The notes under the pieces were generated by a model. The model was not told the origin of the DNA. It did no database searches and saw nothing but the letters and a program-made list of their open reading frames with translations. From Candidatus Eisenbergiella merdipullorum (GTDB taxonomy: Bacteria; Bacillota; Clostridia; Lachnospirales; Lachnospiraceae), in the NCBI GenBank assembly GCA_019118445.1, contig DWYY01000003.1:1-64000 (forward strand): 64,000 bases of DNA, in the 5' to 3' direction. Position numbers and translations under genes: made by a program. Below are positions 48,217-58,078 of this stretch, piece after piece. Numbering within the stretch: the stretch's first letter is position 1; each line of letters starts with the position of its first letter.

Positions 48217-50526
48217 TCAACCCCTCTGCCTTCTTTTTCGCCGGTACTCCGTTGGCGTGATCCCCTCATATTTTTTGAACAGCCGTAAAAAAGAGACCTT
48301 ATTGTTACAGCCTACCTTTTCTCCGATTTCATCCAAAGTCATATCCGTTGTTTCCAAAAGTTCCTTCGCCTTTTCCAGACGGGTCTGATGAATATAGGAA
48401 AGCAGGTTCACCCCCGTTTTTTCTTTAAAGAAGGTGGACAGATAAGAAATATTCATGTGGAAATACTCGGCGATTTCACTGTTATTCAGATTTGCATCGG
48501 AAAAATGTTCCTGAATATATTCTTTTACCTGCTCTGCGATATTGTCCTTTTTCCCCTTATTTTTTACTACATCCCTGCAGATTTCCGCGATTCTTTCTGT
48601 CAGAAGCCGCCTTATTTCAGATATACTGTCGATTTCCTTCACGCTTTCCAGGAAATTTCTTATATCCGGCAGTTCGATCCTGTCCCTCAATTCACTCTCC
48701 GCCCTCAAAACGCTGGCTGTCAGATTCCATATCAGACATCTGTTCAATTCTTCCGAACCGCTGATGCTCGCAACGCTTTTATCGCAGATTTCCTCAAAAA
48801 GCTGCAGAGCTTCTTTTTCTTTTCCTTCATAAATACACTGAATGAATACTTTTTCATCCTCCAGGGAATACAGGTAGCTGATCTGCGCCTTTTGAACCAT
48901 CTCCAGATAATCCATCACCAGCTCACCGCCCATATTCATCTGATATTCCATCACTCTCAGCGCTTCCGCATAAGCCTTGTGCAGTGTGACAACATGCCTG
49001 TGTACATCACTTATGGAAACCGTTAGAAGCTCCTTCAGACCTTCTCTTGAAGCTTCGCAGGTATTGCGGGAAAACTCCTTCATCTGCTCATAACACGCCT
49101 CTTTTTCCAGCGTTCCGAAATCTACGATACAGACAATTTTTTCATCCAGATTCAGGCTCTCGCAGGAAAAAGCCTTCTGATTCAGTTCCCATACGATCGA
49201 TGTGATACTCTGCCTGAGCATGCGGATCTCTTCCTCACTGACTTTCTGTTCTCCGATGTCGTAAAATCTTTCAAAACCGTTCAGCCGAAACAAAATTACC
49301 ACATAATTTCCAAGATTGACCTCCACTCCGTTTTTTTCCAAAATCCTGTCCGCTTCTTCTGCCCGGATCCTCCCTCTTAAAACAGAAGTCAGGAGCAATT
49401 CCCTTTTCATGCTGTCAACGGAATCCAACTGATTCTGCATGCAATGGTATTCCTTTACGATTTCCTCAATTGCCTTCGCAATTTCCTTATCCCTGGAAAA
49501 GATATGATTCCCGCCTTCTGCCGGCTTATTTTTCAAAATACTTTTGATGCTTCCCCAGGTTTTCTGCTTCCAGACAGAAAAGAGCAGTGATATAGACACG
49601 CCAACAAAGATGCACAGGGCCAGCGCGGCCCAGAAAACACCCAGATTTTTCAATGCCGTACTCCAGAATTCCCGGTAAGGGATCACGGAGATCAGTTTTA
49701 AATCCACATTTTCCAGTTCCACGCAGGATACCATCATGTCTTCCCCTCTGACAGACAGTTTTTCGTATCCGTTCCCGGGAACCGCTTCTTTTGTAAGCTG
49801 CGCCGTATCCATGTCATCCATATTCCGGCTCGCCAATACAGCGTTCTCCCCGTTTACCAGAAGGATCCCGCTGCTTTTCATATTATCCAGTTTACTGAGG
49901 ATTTCCTGGATGTGATCCATATTAAGAGTAAAGATCACATTCTTTTTGACGGTCTTTCCGTATCTGGGCAGGGATGTAAGATAGATAATAAGCCCTTCTT
50001 CCGGATTTCCCAGGATCTTTCTGTCATTGTGCTGCTTCAGCAGCGTTTCCCAGTCTTTTTCGGAATATCCCATGCTTTCCCCAAGCCGCATATAGCTTCC
50101 CGCCATATCCGTATAGGCTTTTCCGACTAACAGCACAAATTCATTATTGGGATAAAACAGCTGCCATGAAGTGATAATATCGTTCCCGCTGCCAATACAT
50201 TCATTCAATGCCTCACTTGCCTTGATCAGCTGATACCGTTTATCCGCATCCAATGACGGGGTCAGGGATTCACAGGTTCTGATATTATCATTATTCTGTA
50301 TATTATACTCTACCGCGACGATTTTCTCGAAAATCCCATCCAGCTCAGAGGCTATGATCTGCAGGGCGACAGCGTTGGAATCACTGGTCTCTTCCCATAT
50401 CGTTAAATAGGTATACAGAAAAAATACCGAACATATCACAATAGGAATAATCAATACGATCAAATATGAGATGATCCAGTCCCTTACATCCGATAGAATT
50501 TTCCCAACACTTTTCTTCCCTTGCAT
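48217..50526 (-). CDS. membrane-bound AraC-family sensor-regulator
   Basis: A 769-residue single-chain sensor. Helices at ~14-35 and ~297-317 flank an extracellular Cache-like domain. The C-terminal AraC pair is 'NNSEIAEYFHMNISYLSTFFKEKTG' and 'TLDEIGEKVGCNNKVSFLRLFKKYEG'. ATG 50526 follows GCGGGAGAG. It sits inside the operon, 12 bp after the LplC-type permease and 6 bp ahead of the FAD protein, so its synthesis is tied to transporter expression (a positive feedback arrangement). It is paralogous to the regulators at 31.8 and 61.7 kb. Confidence 0.92.
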   Translation of the reverse strand: MQGKKSVGKILSDVRDWIISYLIVLIIPIVICSVFFLYTYLTIWEETSDSNAVALQIIASELDGIFEKIVAVEYNIQNNDNIRTCESLTPSLDADKRYQLIKASEALNECIGSGNDIITSWQLFYPNNEFVLLVGKAYTDMAGSYMRLGESMGYSEKDWETLLKQHNDRKILGNPEEGLIIYLTSLPRYGKTVKKNVIFTLNMDHIQEILSKLDNMKSSGILLVNGENAVLASRNMDDMDTAQLTKEAVPGNGYEKLSVRGEDMMVSCVELENVDLKLISVIPYREFWSTALKNLGVFWAALALCIFVGVSISLLFSVWKQKTWGSIKSILKNKPAEGGNHIFSRDKEIAKAIEEIVKEYHCMQNQLDSVDSMKRELLLTSVLRGRIRAEEADRILEKNGVEVNLGNYVVILFRLNGFERFYDIGEQKVSEEEIRMLRQSITSIVWELNQKAFSCESLNLDEKIVCIVDFGTLEKEACYEQMKEFSRNTCEASREGLKELLTVSISDVHRHVVTLHKAYAEALRVMEYQMNMGGELVMDYLEMVQKAQISYLYSLEDEKVFIQCIYEGKEKEALQLFEEICDKSVASISGSEELNRCLIWNLTASVLRAESELRDRIELPDIRNFLESVKEIDSISEIRRLLTERIAEICRDVVKNKGKKDNIAEQVKEYIQEHFSDANLNNSEIAEYFHMNISYLSTFFKEKTGVNLLSYIHQTRLEKAKELLETTDMTLDEIGEKVGCNNKVSFLRLFKKYEGITPTEYRRKRRQRG

Positions 50527-50538
50527 TTTCTCTCCCGC

Positions 50539-51420
50539 TCATCCTTTAACCGCACCGATCATAGCGCCTTTCACAAAATATTTCTGCACAAAAGGATAAA
50601 TACACAGAATCGGAACCGTTGCCACCATAATTGTCGCATACTTGATGCTTTCCGCGATGGCAAGCATATCCCCTCCCTCTCCTGCGGTCATGGAATCTAT
50701 ACTGTTATTGATCAAAATTTCCCGCAGGATCAACTGCAGAGGATATTTTTCCCGATCCCTCAGATAGATAGCCGCATTAAACCAGGAATTCCAATAGCTT
50801 ACCGCATAATAAAGCAATACCACAGCAAGGGAGGCTTTGGCAACCGGAACCATGATCCGGAACAAAATCTTAAACTCGCTCGCTCCATCTATCCTTGCCG
50901 ATTCCTCCAGCGATTCCGGCACAGCTTCCAGGCCGGTACGAAGTATGACCATATTATAGGTTACCACCAGCACCGGCAGGATCAACACCAGCCTGTTATT
51001 TCCCAGTTTCAGCCAGTTGTTGTTTAAGATGTAGGACGGTATCATACCTCCGCTGAAATACATGGGAATTACCATCATGATCATAAAAAATTTCTTTCCC
51101 GGGAAAGGCTTTCTGGACATCACATAAGCCGCCAGAAGCGTAAAAAGCGTGCTGCTCAGGGTCCCCGCAGCCACAAGAAAGACCGTATTTCCGTAGCCGG
51201 ATAGGATATTGGGGTTTTTAAACACCATCCGGTACGCGCCCGTATTAAAATTCAAAGGCACGAGCAGGGCTCCCGTATGTGCGGCCAGATAATTGGAATC
51301 ACTCAAAGAGGCCATCAGCACATACCAGAGAGGATATGCCATGATCACAATAATAAGCAACATGAACAGCGTATTTACAATATCGAATATTCGATCCCCC
51401 AAACTGCGCTTCCTCTTCAT
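50539..51420 (-). CDS. carbohydrate ABC transporter permease, LplC/YtcP type
   Basis: A 293-residue six-helix permease. I start it at ATG 51420 (MKRKRSLGDRIFDI) behind GGAGGG; the tracked ORF extends 7 codons upstream. The EAA loop is 'LEESARIDGASEFKILFRIMVPVAKA' and the C-terminus is 'KYFVKGAMIGAVKG'. It is paralogous to the permease at 28.1 kb. It pairs with the LplB-type subunit 14 bp upstream. The imported sugar is unknown. Confidence 0.92.
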   Translation of the reverse strand: MKRKRSLGDRIFDIVNTLFMLLIIVIMAYPLWYVLMASLSDSNYLAAHTGALLVPLNFNTGAYRMVFKNPNILSGYGNTVFLVAAGTLSSTLFTLLAAYVMSRKPFPGKKFFMIMMVIPMYFSGGMIPSYILNNNWLKLGNNRLVLILPVLVVTYNMVILRTGLEAVPESLEESARIDGASEFKILFRIMVPVAKASLAVVLLYYAVSYWNSWFNAAIYLRDREKYPLQLILREILINNSIDSMTAGEGGDMLAIAESIKYATIMVATVPILCIYPFVQKYFVKGAMIGAVKG

Positions 51421-51434
51421 TTCCGCATTCCCTC

Positions 51435-52355
51435 CTACCATAATGAGCTGCCCTTCAGCTTTTTGGATATCTGATTTGTGATGATCACAAGGGCAATGTT
51501 GATCACGGACTGCACCAGACCGATCGCTGTGGTATAGCTGAACTGCGGATAACTTCCTGACAGTCCCATACGATAGATATAGCTGGAAAAAACATCCGCA
51601 GATTCATAGGTTGTGGTATTATACAGCAAAATTACTTTTTCATATCCCACGCTCATCACATTTCCCACTCTCATGATCAGCATAACGGAAATGGTCGGCA
51701 TAATGCTCGGCAGCGTGATGTATCGCATCTTTGCGAATCTGCCTGCGCCATCCAGATCCGCCGCTTCATACTGCTCCTGATCAATTCCCGCAAGCGCGGA
51801 CAGATAGATGATGGAATCCCATCCCATGGTCTGCCAGATCTGGCTGATCACATGGATCGGCTTATAATATTCCGGCACCATCAGCAGATTCTGATTTTCC
51901 ACAATTCCCAGATGAGAAAGGATCAAGGTGATCAGCCCGTCCGCACTTACAAATTCCTTGATCATTCCACAGATCACGATCAGGGAAATAAAATGAGGCA
52001 GATAGGTTACAGTCTGCACAACTCTTTTAAATTTTGCGTTGCGGATTTCATTCAGCAGAAGCGCAAGAATAATGGTCGCCGGCATGCCGAACAGGATGCT
52101 GCTGCAGCTGATGGTCAATGTGTTTTTCAGCAGTCTTCCAAAATAGGGGTCCTGAAAAAACCGGATAAAATGCTTCAGTCCTACCCAATCGCTGTGAAAA
52201 AAACCGGTTGCGGGTTTATAATCCATAAAGGCTATGATGCTTCCATACATCGCGCCATAATGAAAGATCAGAAAATAGATCAATACCGGAAGAAACATCC
52301 AGTAAAGCTGCCGGTTTCTTTTGATTTCTCTTTTTAATTTCGCTACTTTCCCCAT
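51435..52355 (-). CDS. carbohydrate ABC transporter permease, LplB/YteP type
   Basis: A 306-residue permease. The start is ATG 52355 (MGKVAKLKREIKRN) with GGGAGC upstream rather than the tracked ATG 52400. 'LIYFLIFHYGAMYGSIIAFMDYKPATGF' is the family's first helix-loop, and the EAA loop is 'YEAADLDGAGRFAKMRYITLPSIMPT'. It forms a heterodimer with the adjacent LplC-type permease. No ATPase gene accompanies the set. Confidence 0.92.
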   Translation of the reverse strand: MGKVAKLKREIKRNRQLYWMFLPVLIYFLIFHYGAMYGSIIAFMDYKPATGFFHSDWVGLKHFIRFFQDPYFGRLLKNTLTISCSSILFGMPATIILALLLNEIRNAKFKRVVQTVTYLPHFISLIVICGMIKEFVSADGLITLILSHLGIVENQNLLMVPEYYKPIHVISQIWQTMGWDSIIYLSALAGIDQEQYEAADLDGAGRFAKMRYITLPSIMPTISVMLIMRVGNVMSVGYEKVILLYNTTTYESADVFSSYIYRMGLSGSYPQFSYTTAIGLVQSVINIALVIITNQISKKLKGSSLW

Positions 52356-52423
52356 AAACAGCTCCCATCTGTTTTTCTCGTAAGCTTTGAGGGTGCGCAT
52401 GGCACCCCCAAAAGCATCGCCTG

Positions 52424-54121
52424 CTATCTTGCCATATACCTGTCGTAGCCGGCCTGTTTGATCTCGATCACCCTTTCGATCCCCATTGTTTTCAGGGTAT
52501 CCACAAAGCTGTCATATTCGCTCATATCACGAGTTCCCATGACAAACTTGGTAAGCTCCTCCTCCACATAGGTATTGATCGAAGAAGTAAGCGTAGCCAG
52601 CTCTTCTGATTCTTCCGTCGTCGCCGATATGGTAGGCATGAGAACGTTCAGCGCGTTATCCGCATATTCGTTCCAGGTTGTCATAGCATCTCTCTGTTCC
52701 TGAAGCTGATAATATCCTTCATAATATCTGATATCAATGACCCCCACCGAAGGCTGAGAAGCCCTTGTATATCTTCCAAGCGCCTGCGCCACAGAAAGTC
52801 CATCCGGATTATTCAGGATCAGATCCGTATACTGCGGTTCTCCGTCCACCATCTCATAGCTTAAACCTTCTATGCCAAAATTCTTCAGCATATGTCCTTC
52901 GTCACTGTACCAGTAGTCCAGATAAGCCATCGCGGCTTCAATATCCTCGCAGGCTGTGGTAATTGCAGCCATATTCTGCGTTCTCACATCCCAGCTTCTG
53001 TTGATGAATTCCGGTTCATCTCCCGCATTTACAACCGGATATTGTACGCCGATCAGTTTAAAATCCGGATTGGTCCCCTCATTCGCCTGCGCATTATTGG
53101 TATATGTACCAATGCCGCTTCCGATAAACCCAAACAGCGCACCGGATCTGTCATTTAACAGATTACTTCCCACTGCCGTACCATCATTTCCGAAAATTTC
53201 CGGATCGATCAGTCCTGCCGCATACCACCTCGCCATGGTATCGATGTAGTCCCTGTAACCGTCCTCCAGAATCCCATAATGCACAGCGCCGTCCCTCACA
53301 TAGAATCCGGAATAAGTGCCAAATGCTCCGGCGAACCAGGCATTTGCCCCTATGATCTGATCCATTGTGCCGGTCAAAGGAGCGTCCTCACCCAGTTCAT
53401 CTTTAAAGGCTGTCAGCATTCCTTCCCAGTCTGCCACGGTTTCAGGAGCATCCAGCCCCACGGCGTTCAGCATATCCTCCCGCACGATATAGCCGCTGCT
53501 CACATTCACGGATTCGTCGCCGATGCATGCAAACGCATAGATTTGGCCCTCGTCTGTCGTTACCTGCTTTGCGATATCCGGATTTTCATCCAGGATCTTC
53601 TTATAATTGGGCGCATAGCCCTGCTCCAGGTAGGGCGCCAGATCGATGATGATCCCATCCTCAATTGCCTGCGTGGGGCTTCCAGGATAAGAGCTCCAGG
53701 AATACTCCATGATGTCTTCCAGCTCCATGCTGGCAATTCTCAGATTGAAGGTTTCATTTTCTGTCCCTGTCGCCGGATGAACATAGTTCACGTTCACATT
53801 CACCGCGTCATTCGCTACCTGCATGATTTCCATATCATTTAAGGAGGTAAGAGTAGAAGATGCCCCGAGCAGGCCTCCGTAATAGGAAAGATCTACGGGC
53901 TCCCCTTCTACCACTTTGTATGAAACTTCCGCGGGTTCCTCCCCTTCTTCCTTTGTTTCCTCCGCCGAAGGCTCCTGCACCGTGCTTTCCGGAGTTTCAG
54001 AAGATGCCGTTTCCGTTTCCCCGCTGTCTGCTGAATTGCCGCAGCCCGTCAGGCCTCCCATCACCATACATCCTGCCAGAATGATCGCTGCCATACGCTT
54101 TCTCAATACCCTTTTCCTCAT
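52424..54121 (-). CDS. extracellular solute-binding lipoprotein of the second sugar ABC transporter
   Basis: A 565-residue lipoprotein starting at ATG 54121 (MRKRVLRKRMAAII) behind ACAGGAGG; the tracked ORF is 53 codons too long. The signal peptide ends in lipobox LTGC, with an acidic Thr/Glu/Ser linker after it. The mature part has 'YVHPATGTENETFNLRIASM', 'YSWSSYPGSPTQAIEDGIII' and 'NFGIEGLSYEMVDGEPQYTD', all aligning with the 30.0-kb paralogue. It delivers an oligosaccharide to the two permeases encoded next. It is the first gene of the five-gene operon ending with the FAD protein. Confidence 0.93.
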   Translation of the reverse strand: MRKRVLRKRMAAIILAGCMVMGGLTGCGNSADSGETETASSETPESTVQEPSAEETKEEGEEPAEVSYKVVEGEPVDLSYYGGLLGASSTLTSLNDMEIMQVANDAVNVNVNYVHPATGTENETFNLRIASMELEDIMEYSWSSYPGSPTQAIEDGIIIDLAPYLEQGYAPNYKKILDENPDIAKQVTTDEGQIYAFACIGDESVNVSSGYIVREDMLNAVGLDAPETVADWEGMLTAFKDELGEDAPLTGTMDQIIGANAWFAGAFGTYSGFYVRDGAVHYGILEDGYRDYIDTMARWYAAGLIDPEIFGNDGTAVGSNLLNDRSGALFGFIGSGIGTYTNNAQANEGTNPDFKLIGVQYPVVNAGDEPEFINRSWDVRTQNMAAITTACEDIEAAMAYLDYWYSDEGHMLKNFGIEGLSYEMVDGEPQYTDLILNNPDGLSVAQALGRYTRASQPSVGVIDIRYYEGYYQLQEQRDAMTTWNEYADNALNVLMPTISATTEESEELATLTSSINTYVEEELTKFVMGTRDMSEYDSFVDTLKTMGIERVIEIKQAGYDRYMAR

Positions 54122-54264
54122 TACATTCCTCCTGTTTTTCATTGATCTGTGGCCACGTTTTTCTTTGCAGGTCCAGGATAATGCATCTTGCACATTTTTT
54201 AAAGTAACATTTTCTTGGAAAGGTATCATTTTCTTCAAAATCACACGGATGATCACATAAAAAT

Positions 54265-54293
54265 AGTATATATTTACCAACTCCAGAAGGCAA
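54265..54293 (-). promoter_or_regulatory. promoter of the second sugar transport operon
   Basis: Minus strand: TTGCCT (54288-54293), 17-bp spacer, TATACT (54265-54270). It leaves a ~135-nt leader before the ATG. Confidence 0.55.
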
Positions 54294-54349
54294 TCTCAGG
54301 CCGCTTTCAATTCTATTGTTTGCTTTACAACAAACTGTCTGTTACGGCA

Positions 54350-54381
54350 AAAAGGGCGTGCCGCACGATGTGTGACACGCC
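54350..54381 (-). terminator. terminator of the sucrose phosphorylase gene
   Basis: On the minus strand GGCGTG...CACGCC with an internal paired region is followed by CTTTTTGCC. It lies 32 bp after the stop. Confidence 0.6.
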
Positions 54382-54412
54382 TGTCCTTTTCCTTATGCCG
54401 GTATCTATCAGC

Positions 54413-55861
54413 TTAAAACTCTCTTTCCGTCTCTTCTCCGCCCGGCTCCGCAGTGAACACATGAAACTCTTTTGTCTTAAAGTCCGCGTCCAGCTTCGCC
54501 GTATATCCATCCTTCTCCCTTACGATCACAAGCTTCCCGTCCTCGCATTCCTCCATCCGGAAGCTTCCGCCGAAGGCAGGGAAAGAATTTCTGAATTCCA
54601 TCAGATGGAGCAGCTTCTTTACCACAGGCCGCTCCACCTCTCCCGCGATTTCCTCTTTCGTATAATAATGGCGGTTGATATTGCGTCCTACTTTGGTTTC
54701 CTCCAGGAGCTTCAGATCGTTCTTTCCGGCAAGAAGCCCAACATAGTACACCTGCGGGATGCCGGGCGCGAAGAACTGCACAGCCCTGGCGAGAAGATAA
54801 GCCGCATCGTCATCCCCAAGGGCGGAATAATAGGTGCAGTTCACCTGATAGATGTCCAGGTTGTTGTAGGCTGAGGTATTATAAATCTTCTTCACATTGG
54901 CGCCGAACTTAAAGATATCCTCCTTCGTCCGGTCGATCTCCTCATCCGGAAGCAGGTCCTTCACATCCACCACCCCGATGCCGTCATGGGTGTCCAGCGT
55001 GGTAAACTGTTTTCTGGGGCAGATTTCCAGCCAGTGCTTCAGATAACGGGTCTGTCCGTAGTACAGAGCGTTGATCAGGAGCATGGGCAGGGCAAAATCA
55101 TAGACATAATATCCTTTTTCCTCAATCTTCTTCTGCATGGTGTAGTGTTCATGGATCTCCGGCAGGATCGTCACATCCCAGGGCCTCACGATTTCTGAGC
55201 ACTCATCCAGCAGCTCCCATACGTCCGGCTCAATGAAGAAGCAGCTGGTCCCCGCCTTCTTTGTGGCATAGGCGAAGGCGTCCAGGCGGATCATGGCCGC
55301 GCCGTGGCCGCACATGCCGGTGAGGTTGTCACGGATGAACTTCTTCGCCGTCTCCGACTTGCAGTTGATGTCGATCTGCTCCTCATCAAAGGTACACCAG
55401 ACCTTCTCCGTAGTTCCGTCTGCAAAATGGGCTTCCACATAAGGCGCTCTTGGCTTTCTTTTATAGATTGCGTCCACCTGCTCTTTGGTGGGTTCACCTC
55501 CCTCCCAGAAATCTTTGTAGCGGATAAACAGATCTTTCCACTCCGACGCGTCTTTCTTTTCCAGAAAATCCTGATAGTATCTGCTGTGGGCGGAAATGTG
55601 GTTGATCATATAATCAAACATCAGATAGTATTTCTCCGCCAGGCGCTCCACATCCGCCCAGTCACCAAAGGCCGGATCCACCTTCGTGTAGTCCATAGGC
55701 GCAAAGCCCCGGTCCCCGGAGGAAGGGAAAAAGGGAAGGATATGGACGCCGCCCACCGCGTCCTTAAAATACGTGGAAAGGATCTCTTCCAGATCCTTCA
55801 GGTTATGCCCCATAGAATCGGCATAAGTGATCAGCATGATCTTATTTTCCAGTTTTTTCAT
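54413..55861 (-). CDS. gtfA: sucrose phosphorylase (GH13_18)
   Basis: A 482-residue cytoplasmic enzyme that splits sucrose with phosphate to glucose 1-phosphate and fructose. I start it at ATG 55861 ([18 protein letters not shown]), matching the usual ~480-490 length, with AAGGAG upstream. The nucleophile is Asp194 in 'MIRLDAFAY' and the acid/base is Glu235 in 'ILPEIHEH'. '[13 protein letters not shown]' and '[16 protein letters not shown]' are subfamily signatures. A sucrose 6'-phosphate or glucosylglycerol phosphorylase is possible, as GH13_18 includes these. A LacI-type remnant next to it suggests that it has lost its local repressor. Confidence 0.92.
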   Translation of the reverse strand: MKKLENKIMLITYADSMGHNLKDLEEILSTYFKDAVGGVHILPFFPSSGDRGFAPMDYTKVDPAFGDWADVERLAEKYYLMFDYMINHISAHSRYYQDFLEKKDASEWKDLFIRYKDFWEGGEPTKEQVDAIYKRKPRAPYVEAHFADGTTEKVWCTFDEEQIDINCKSETAKKFIRDNLTGMCGHGAAMIRLDAFAYATKKAGTSCFFIEPDVWELLDECSEIVRPWDVTILPEIHEHYTMQKKIEEKGYYVYDFALPMLLINALYYGQTRYLKHWLEICPRKQFTTLDTHDGIGVVDVKDLLPDEEIDRTKEDIFKFGANVKKIYNTSAYNNLDIYQVNCTYYSALGDDDAAYLLARAVQFFAPGIPQVYYVGLLAGKNDLKLLEETKVGRNINRHYYTKEEIAGEVERPVVKKLLHLMEFRNSFPAFGGSFRMEECEDGKLVIVREKDGYTAKLDADFKTKEFHVFTAEPGGEETEREF

Positions 55862-55969
55862 CGCTTTTTTGCTCCTTTTCTTCTTTTTCTCTAAGATTGC
55901 TATCTTGTTGTACCGCCATCCACAAATTTTACAGGAAGGATAATGCTCTGTCCGACAGGCTTTTTTCAA

Positions 55970-56414
55970 TCAATAACCGCTCAGCTGCACCTGCTGCGGA
56001 ATGCGCACCCCCAGCTCCCTGATCTTTTTCAAGATCAGGATGACATGCACATCGGAGCTGGCAAAGATCCCGTCGTATTCACATACACCGTCTTTGACGC
56101 TCTCTTCCAGAAAGGCATGGAGTTTCCAGAAAAGTCTGGCCCCGCTTCAGCGTTTCGTTTTCCAGATTGGAACCATTTCTGATATAGACCACATTCCGGC
56201 AGCCGGTTTCTATGAAACGGCGGGCCGCCAGCCTTCCACCCTGCGCGTTGTCTCCAGACACGCAGCAGATGCCCTGTCTGGAAAAATGCCGGTCGATAGA
56301 CACTATCAGAAGACTGGCTTCCAGATACTCGTCCAGATTGCTGTAGGTGAGCGCGATCAGACCGTCCACCTTATTCTGCCTTACGGCCAGCTTTTTGTGC
56401 GGTAAGCCCGGCAA
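55970..56414 (-). pseudogene. LacI-family regulator remnant
   Basis: The first frame (56414 down to ~56120) gives 'KVDGLIALTYSNLDEYLEASLLIVSIDRHF' and 'GDNAQGGRLAARRFIETGCRNVVYI', a LacI periplasmic-binding-like core. The frame shifts near 'ETLKRG' and resumes as 'DGIFASSDVHVILI' and 'GVRIPQQVQLSGY', ending at TGA 55970. The N-terminal HTH and the last ~50 residues are missing. It probably once repressed the sucrose phosphorylase gene immediately downstream. Confidence 0.8.
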
Positions 56415-56415
56415 G

Positions 56416-56442
56416 CGGCCGTCATGCTTGCATGAACGGCCA
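56416..56442. repeat. inverted repeat between toroid protein gene and LacI remnant
   Basis: GGCCGT(T)CATG pairs with CATGACGGCC around a short centre. It may terminate the gene at 56444, but no T-run follows on the minus strand. Confidence 0.4.
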
Positions 56443-56443
56443 T

Positions 56444-58078
56444 TTACCGTTCATTCCGTATGGTAATACTCCGCTCAAACTCCGTATAATCCGTAAAATA
56501 CATGGTGAAGCAGTTGGGATCGTTTCCTTCGCTTCCGAACATGCCGGCCAGGTAGGAATGGGTTCCAAAGCCCGGTCCGATCAGCAGGGAATCTTCCTCA
56601 TTGCTCAGCCGCGTCATTCCGTCCTTCACCAGGATCTGCGCCCCCCTCAGGTTCTGCATGCAGAAATGTTCTCCATCCGCATGATCCGCTCCAAGTATGG
56701 CAGCTTCAATCCGAAAAGGTGCTTTTTTTACCCCATGCAGATGGAAATCCACCCGAATGCCATCCTCCACGTCATGAACCTCCACCTCAATGGAAAGATC
56801 CGGCCCCAGCTTCTTCTTTCTTTTACTGTGATCCATCTTCCACCAGTCGCTGGTTTCCTGCGGCTTTCCAAACGGCAGATAGTACCATCCCCTCATCACC
56901 TGGTTCAGCCGGAAGCCATCCTTAGTTTCCTCCATCGTTTCCGCCTGGAAAGCCCTGTGCTCACAGATACAGCCGCCAATCTTCAGTGCCACATCGATGG
57001 ACGGATTGCTGAAATACAGGAAATTGCTCTTTCCCTTCATCAGCGTATAGGTAACGTCCCCTTTCCGGATCCTGGCAATCCCGGACTCGCGGTACAGCTT
57101 CCGAAAATCCTTCTGCTGATAGACCAGACAGCTCTCAAAATCGATCAGATCCGGATGATTCATGTACTCCATCAGGAAATCCGGCGCTTCCAGGTGATTT
57201 TCCTGTGTCAGTTCAAAAATCCGGTTTGCAAAGGCAACGAACTCCGGAATTTCCCTTTTCTTTCCCAGAAACAGGTATTCCCAGTAATACCCGGACGGGT
57301 ATGAACGCTTCCCGTTGTCCTGTCTGGTGGAATTGGCAGTGAAAATCGTCCCGTCCGGCTCCATATAGGTGAGCATCATATACAGATTTCTCACCGCATA
57401 GTCAAAATATTCTTCCTTCCCAGTGTATGTACCGAGATCGATCATGGCGTTGTTATTGACGCAGTTGTATATTCCCGCCGACCGCTCTGCATATTCCCCG
57501 TCCTCATTGCAGTCAATGCCCTCTGCCAGATAAACCTCTGCTGCCTGCGCATATTCTGGCTTCTGAAAAAAGCCGGCACACACCATCAGCGTCGAAGCTA
57601 TCACCCAGCGATGGTTTGGCGTATGGAAGCCGCCGCACAAAAGTCCGTCCGCCGCCTTCCGGGTAAGCCCGTACATCTTCTCATAAATCCGGTCCAGGCT
57701 CTCATCCCTCTGTCTGCCCCTAAGATAGTACAGACAGGGCAGCAGCTCCTTCATGCTGAAAGCCGTATCCGGCGCAGAATGGAAATTGCATTTGATCAGA
57801 TCAAACAGACCGTCCTCATGCTGGTTTCTCTCCGCAAAAGAAAGTCCCGCAAGAATCCGCTCCGCCAGAAGCCCGCTCCGAAAATATGCGCTCTTTTCAT
57901 TGCAATATGCCGCAGTCATGGATTTCACCCTATAAAGCGTATGCCTGGCATCAAACAGGCCGTCTGCATCCGGAAATCCCCCGCAGTATTCGCTCTGCCC
58001 GTCCATATTCTGAATGCGCAGAGATTTTTTCACTCTATGGTCATTGTCCTTTATCATTTTTTCATAATGCGTTCTCAT
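56444..58078 (-). CDS. heparinase II/III-like (alpha/alpha)-toroid protein, putative polysaccharide lyase
   Basis: A 544-residue protein without signal peptide. The N-terminal ~310 residues are helical with repeated aromatic pairs and 'GGFHTPNHRWVIASTLMVCAGFF', 'NCVNNNAMIDLGTYTG' and 'YMEPDGTIFT', resembling the toroid of heparinase II/III-type lyases. The last ~230 residues are beta-rich ('LSIEVEVHDVEDGIRVDFHLHG'), as in their sandwich domain. This supports an intracellular lyase or hydrolase for uronate or sulfated oligosaccharides, but the catalytic set is not certain. ATG 58078 follows AAGGAACAGG. It lies between remnants and the sucrose phosphorylase. Confidence 0.55.
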   Translation of the reverse strand: MRTHYEKMIKDNDHRVKKSLRIQNMDGQSEYCGGFPDADGLFDARHTLYRVKSMTAAYCNEKSAYFRSGLLAERILAGLSFAERNQHEDGLFDLIKCNFHSAPDTAFSMKELLPCLYYLRGRQRDESLDRIYEKMYGLTRKAADGLLCGGFHTPNHRWVIASTLMVCAGFFQKPEYAQAAEVYLAEGIDCNEDGEYAERSAGIYNCVNNNAMIDLGTYTGKEEYFDYAVRNLYMMLTYMEPDGTIFTANSTRQDNGKRSYPSGYYWEYLFLGKKREIPEFVAFANRIFELTQENHLEAPDFLMEYMNHPDLIDFESCLVYQQKDFRKLYRESGIARIRKGDVTYTLMKGKSNFLYFSNPSIDVALKIGGCICEHRAFQAETMEETKDGFRLNQVMRGWYYLPFGKPQETSDWWKMDHSKRKKKLGPDLSIEVEVHDVEDGIRVDFHLHGVKKAPFRIEAAILGADHADGEHFCMQNLRGAQILVKDGMTRLSNEEDSLLIGPGFGTHSYLAGMFGSEGNDPNCFTMYFTDYTEFERSITIRNER

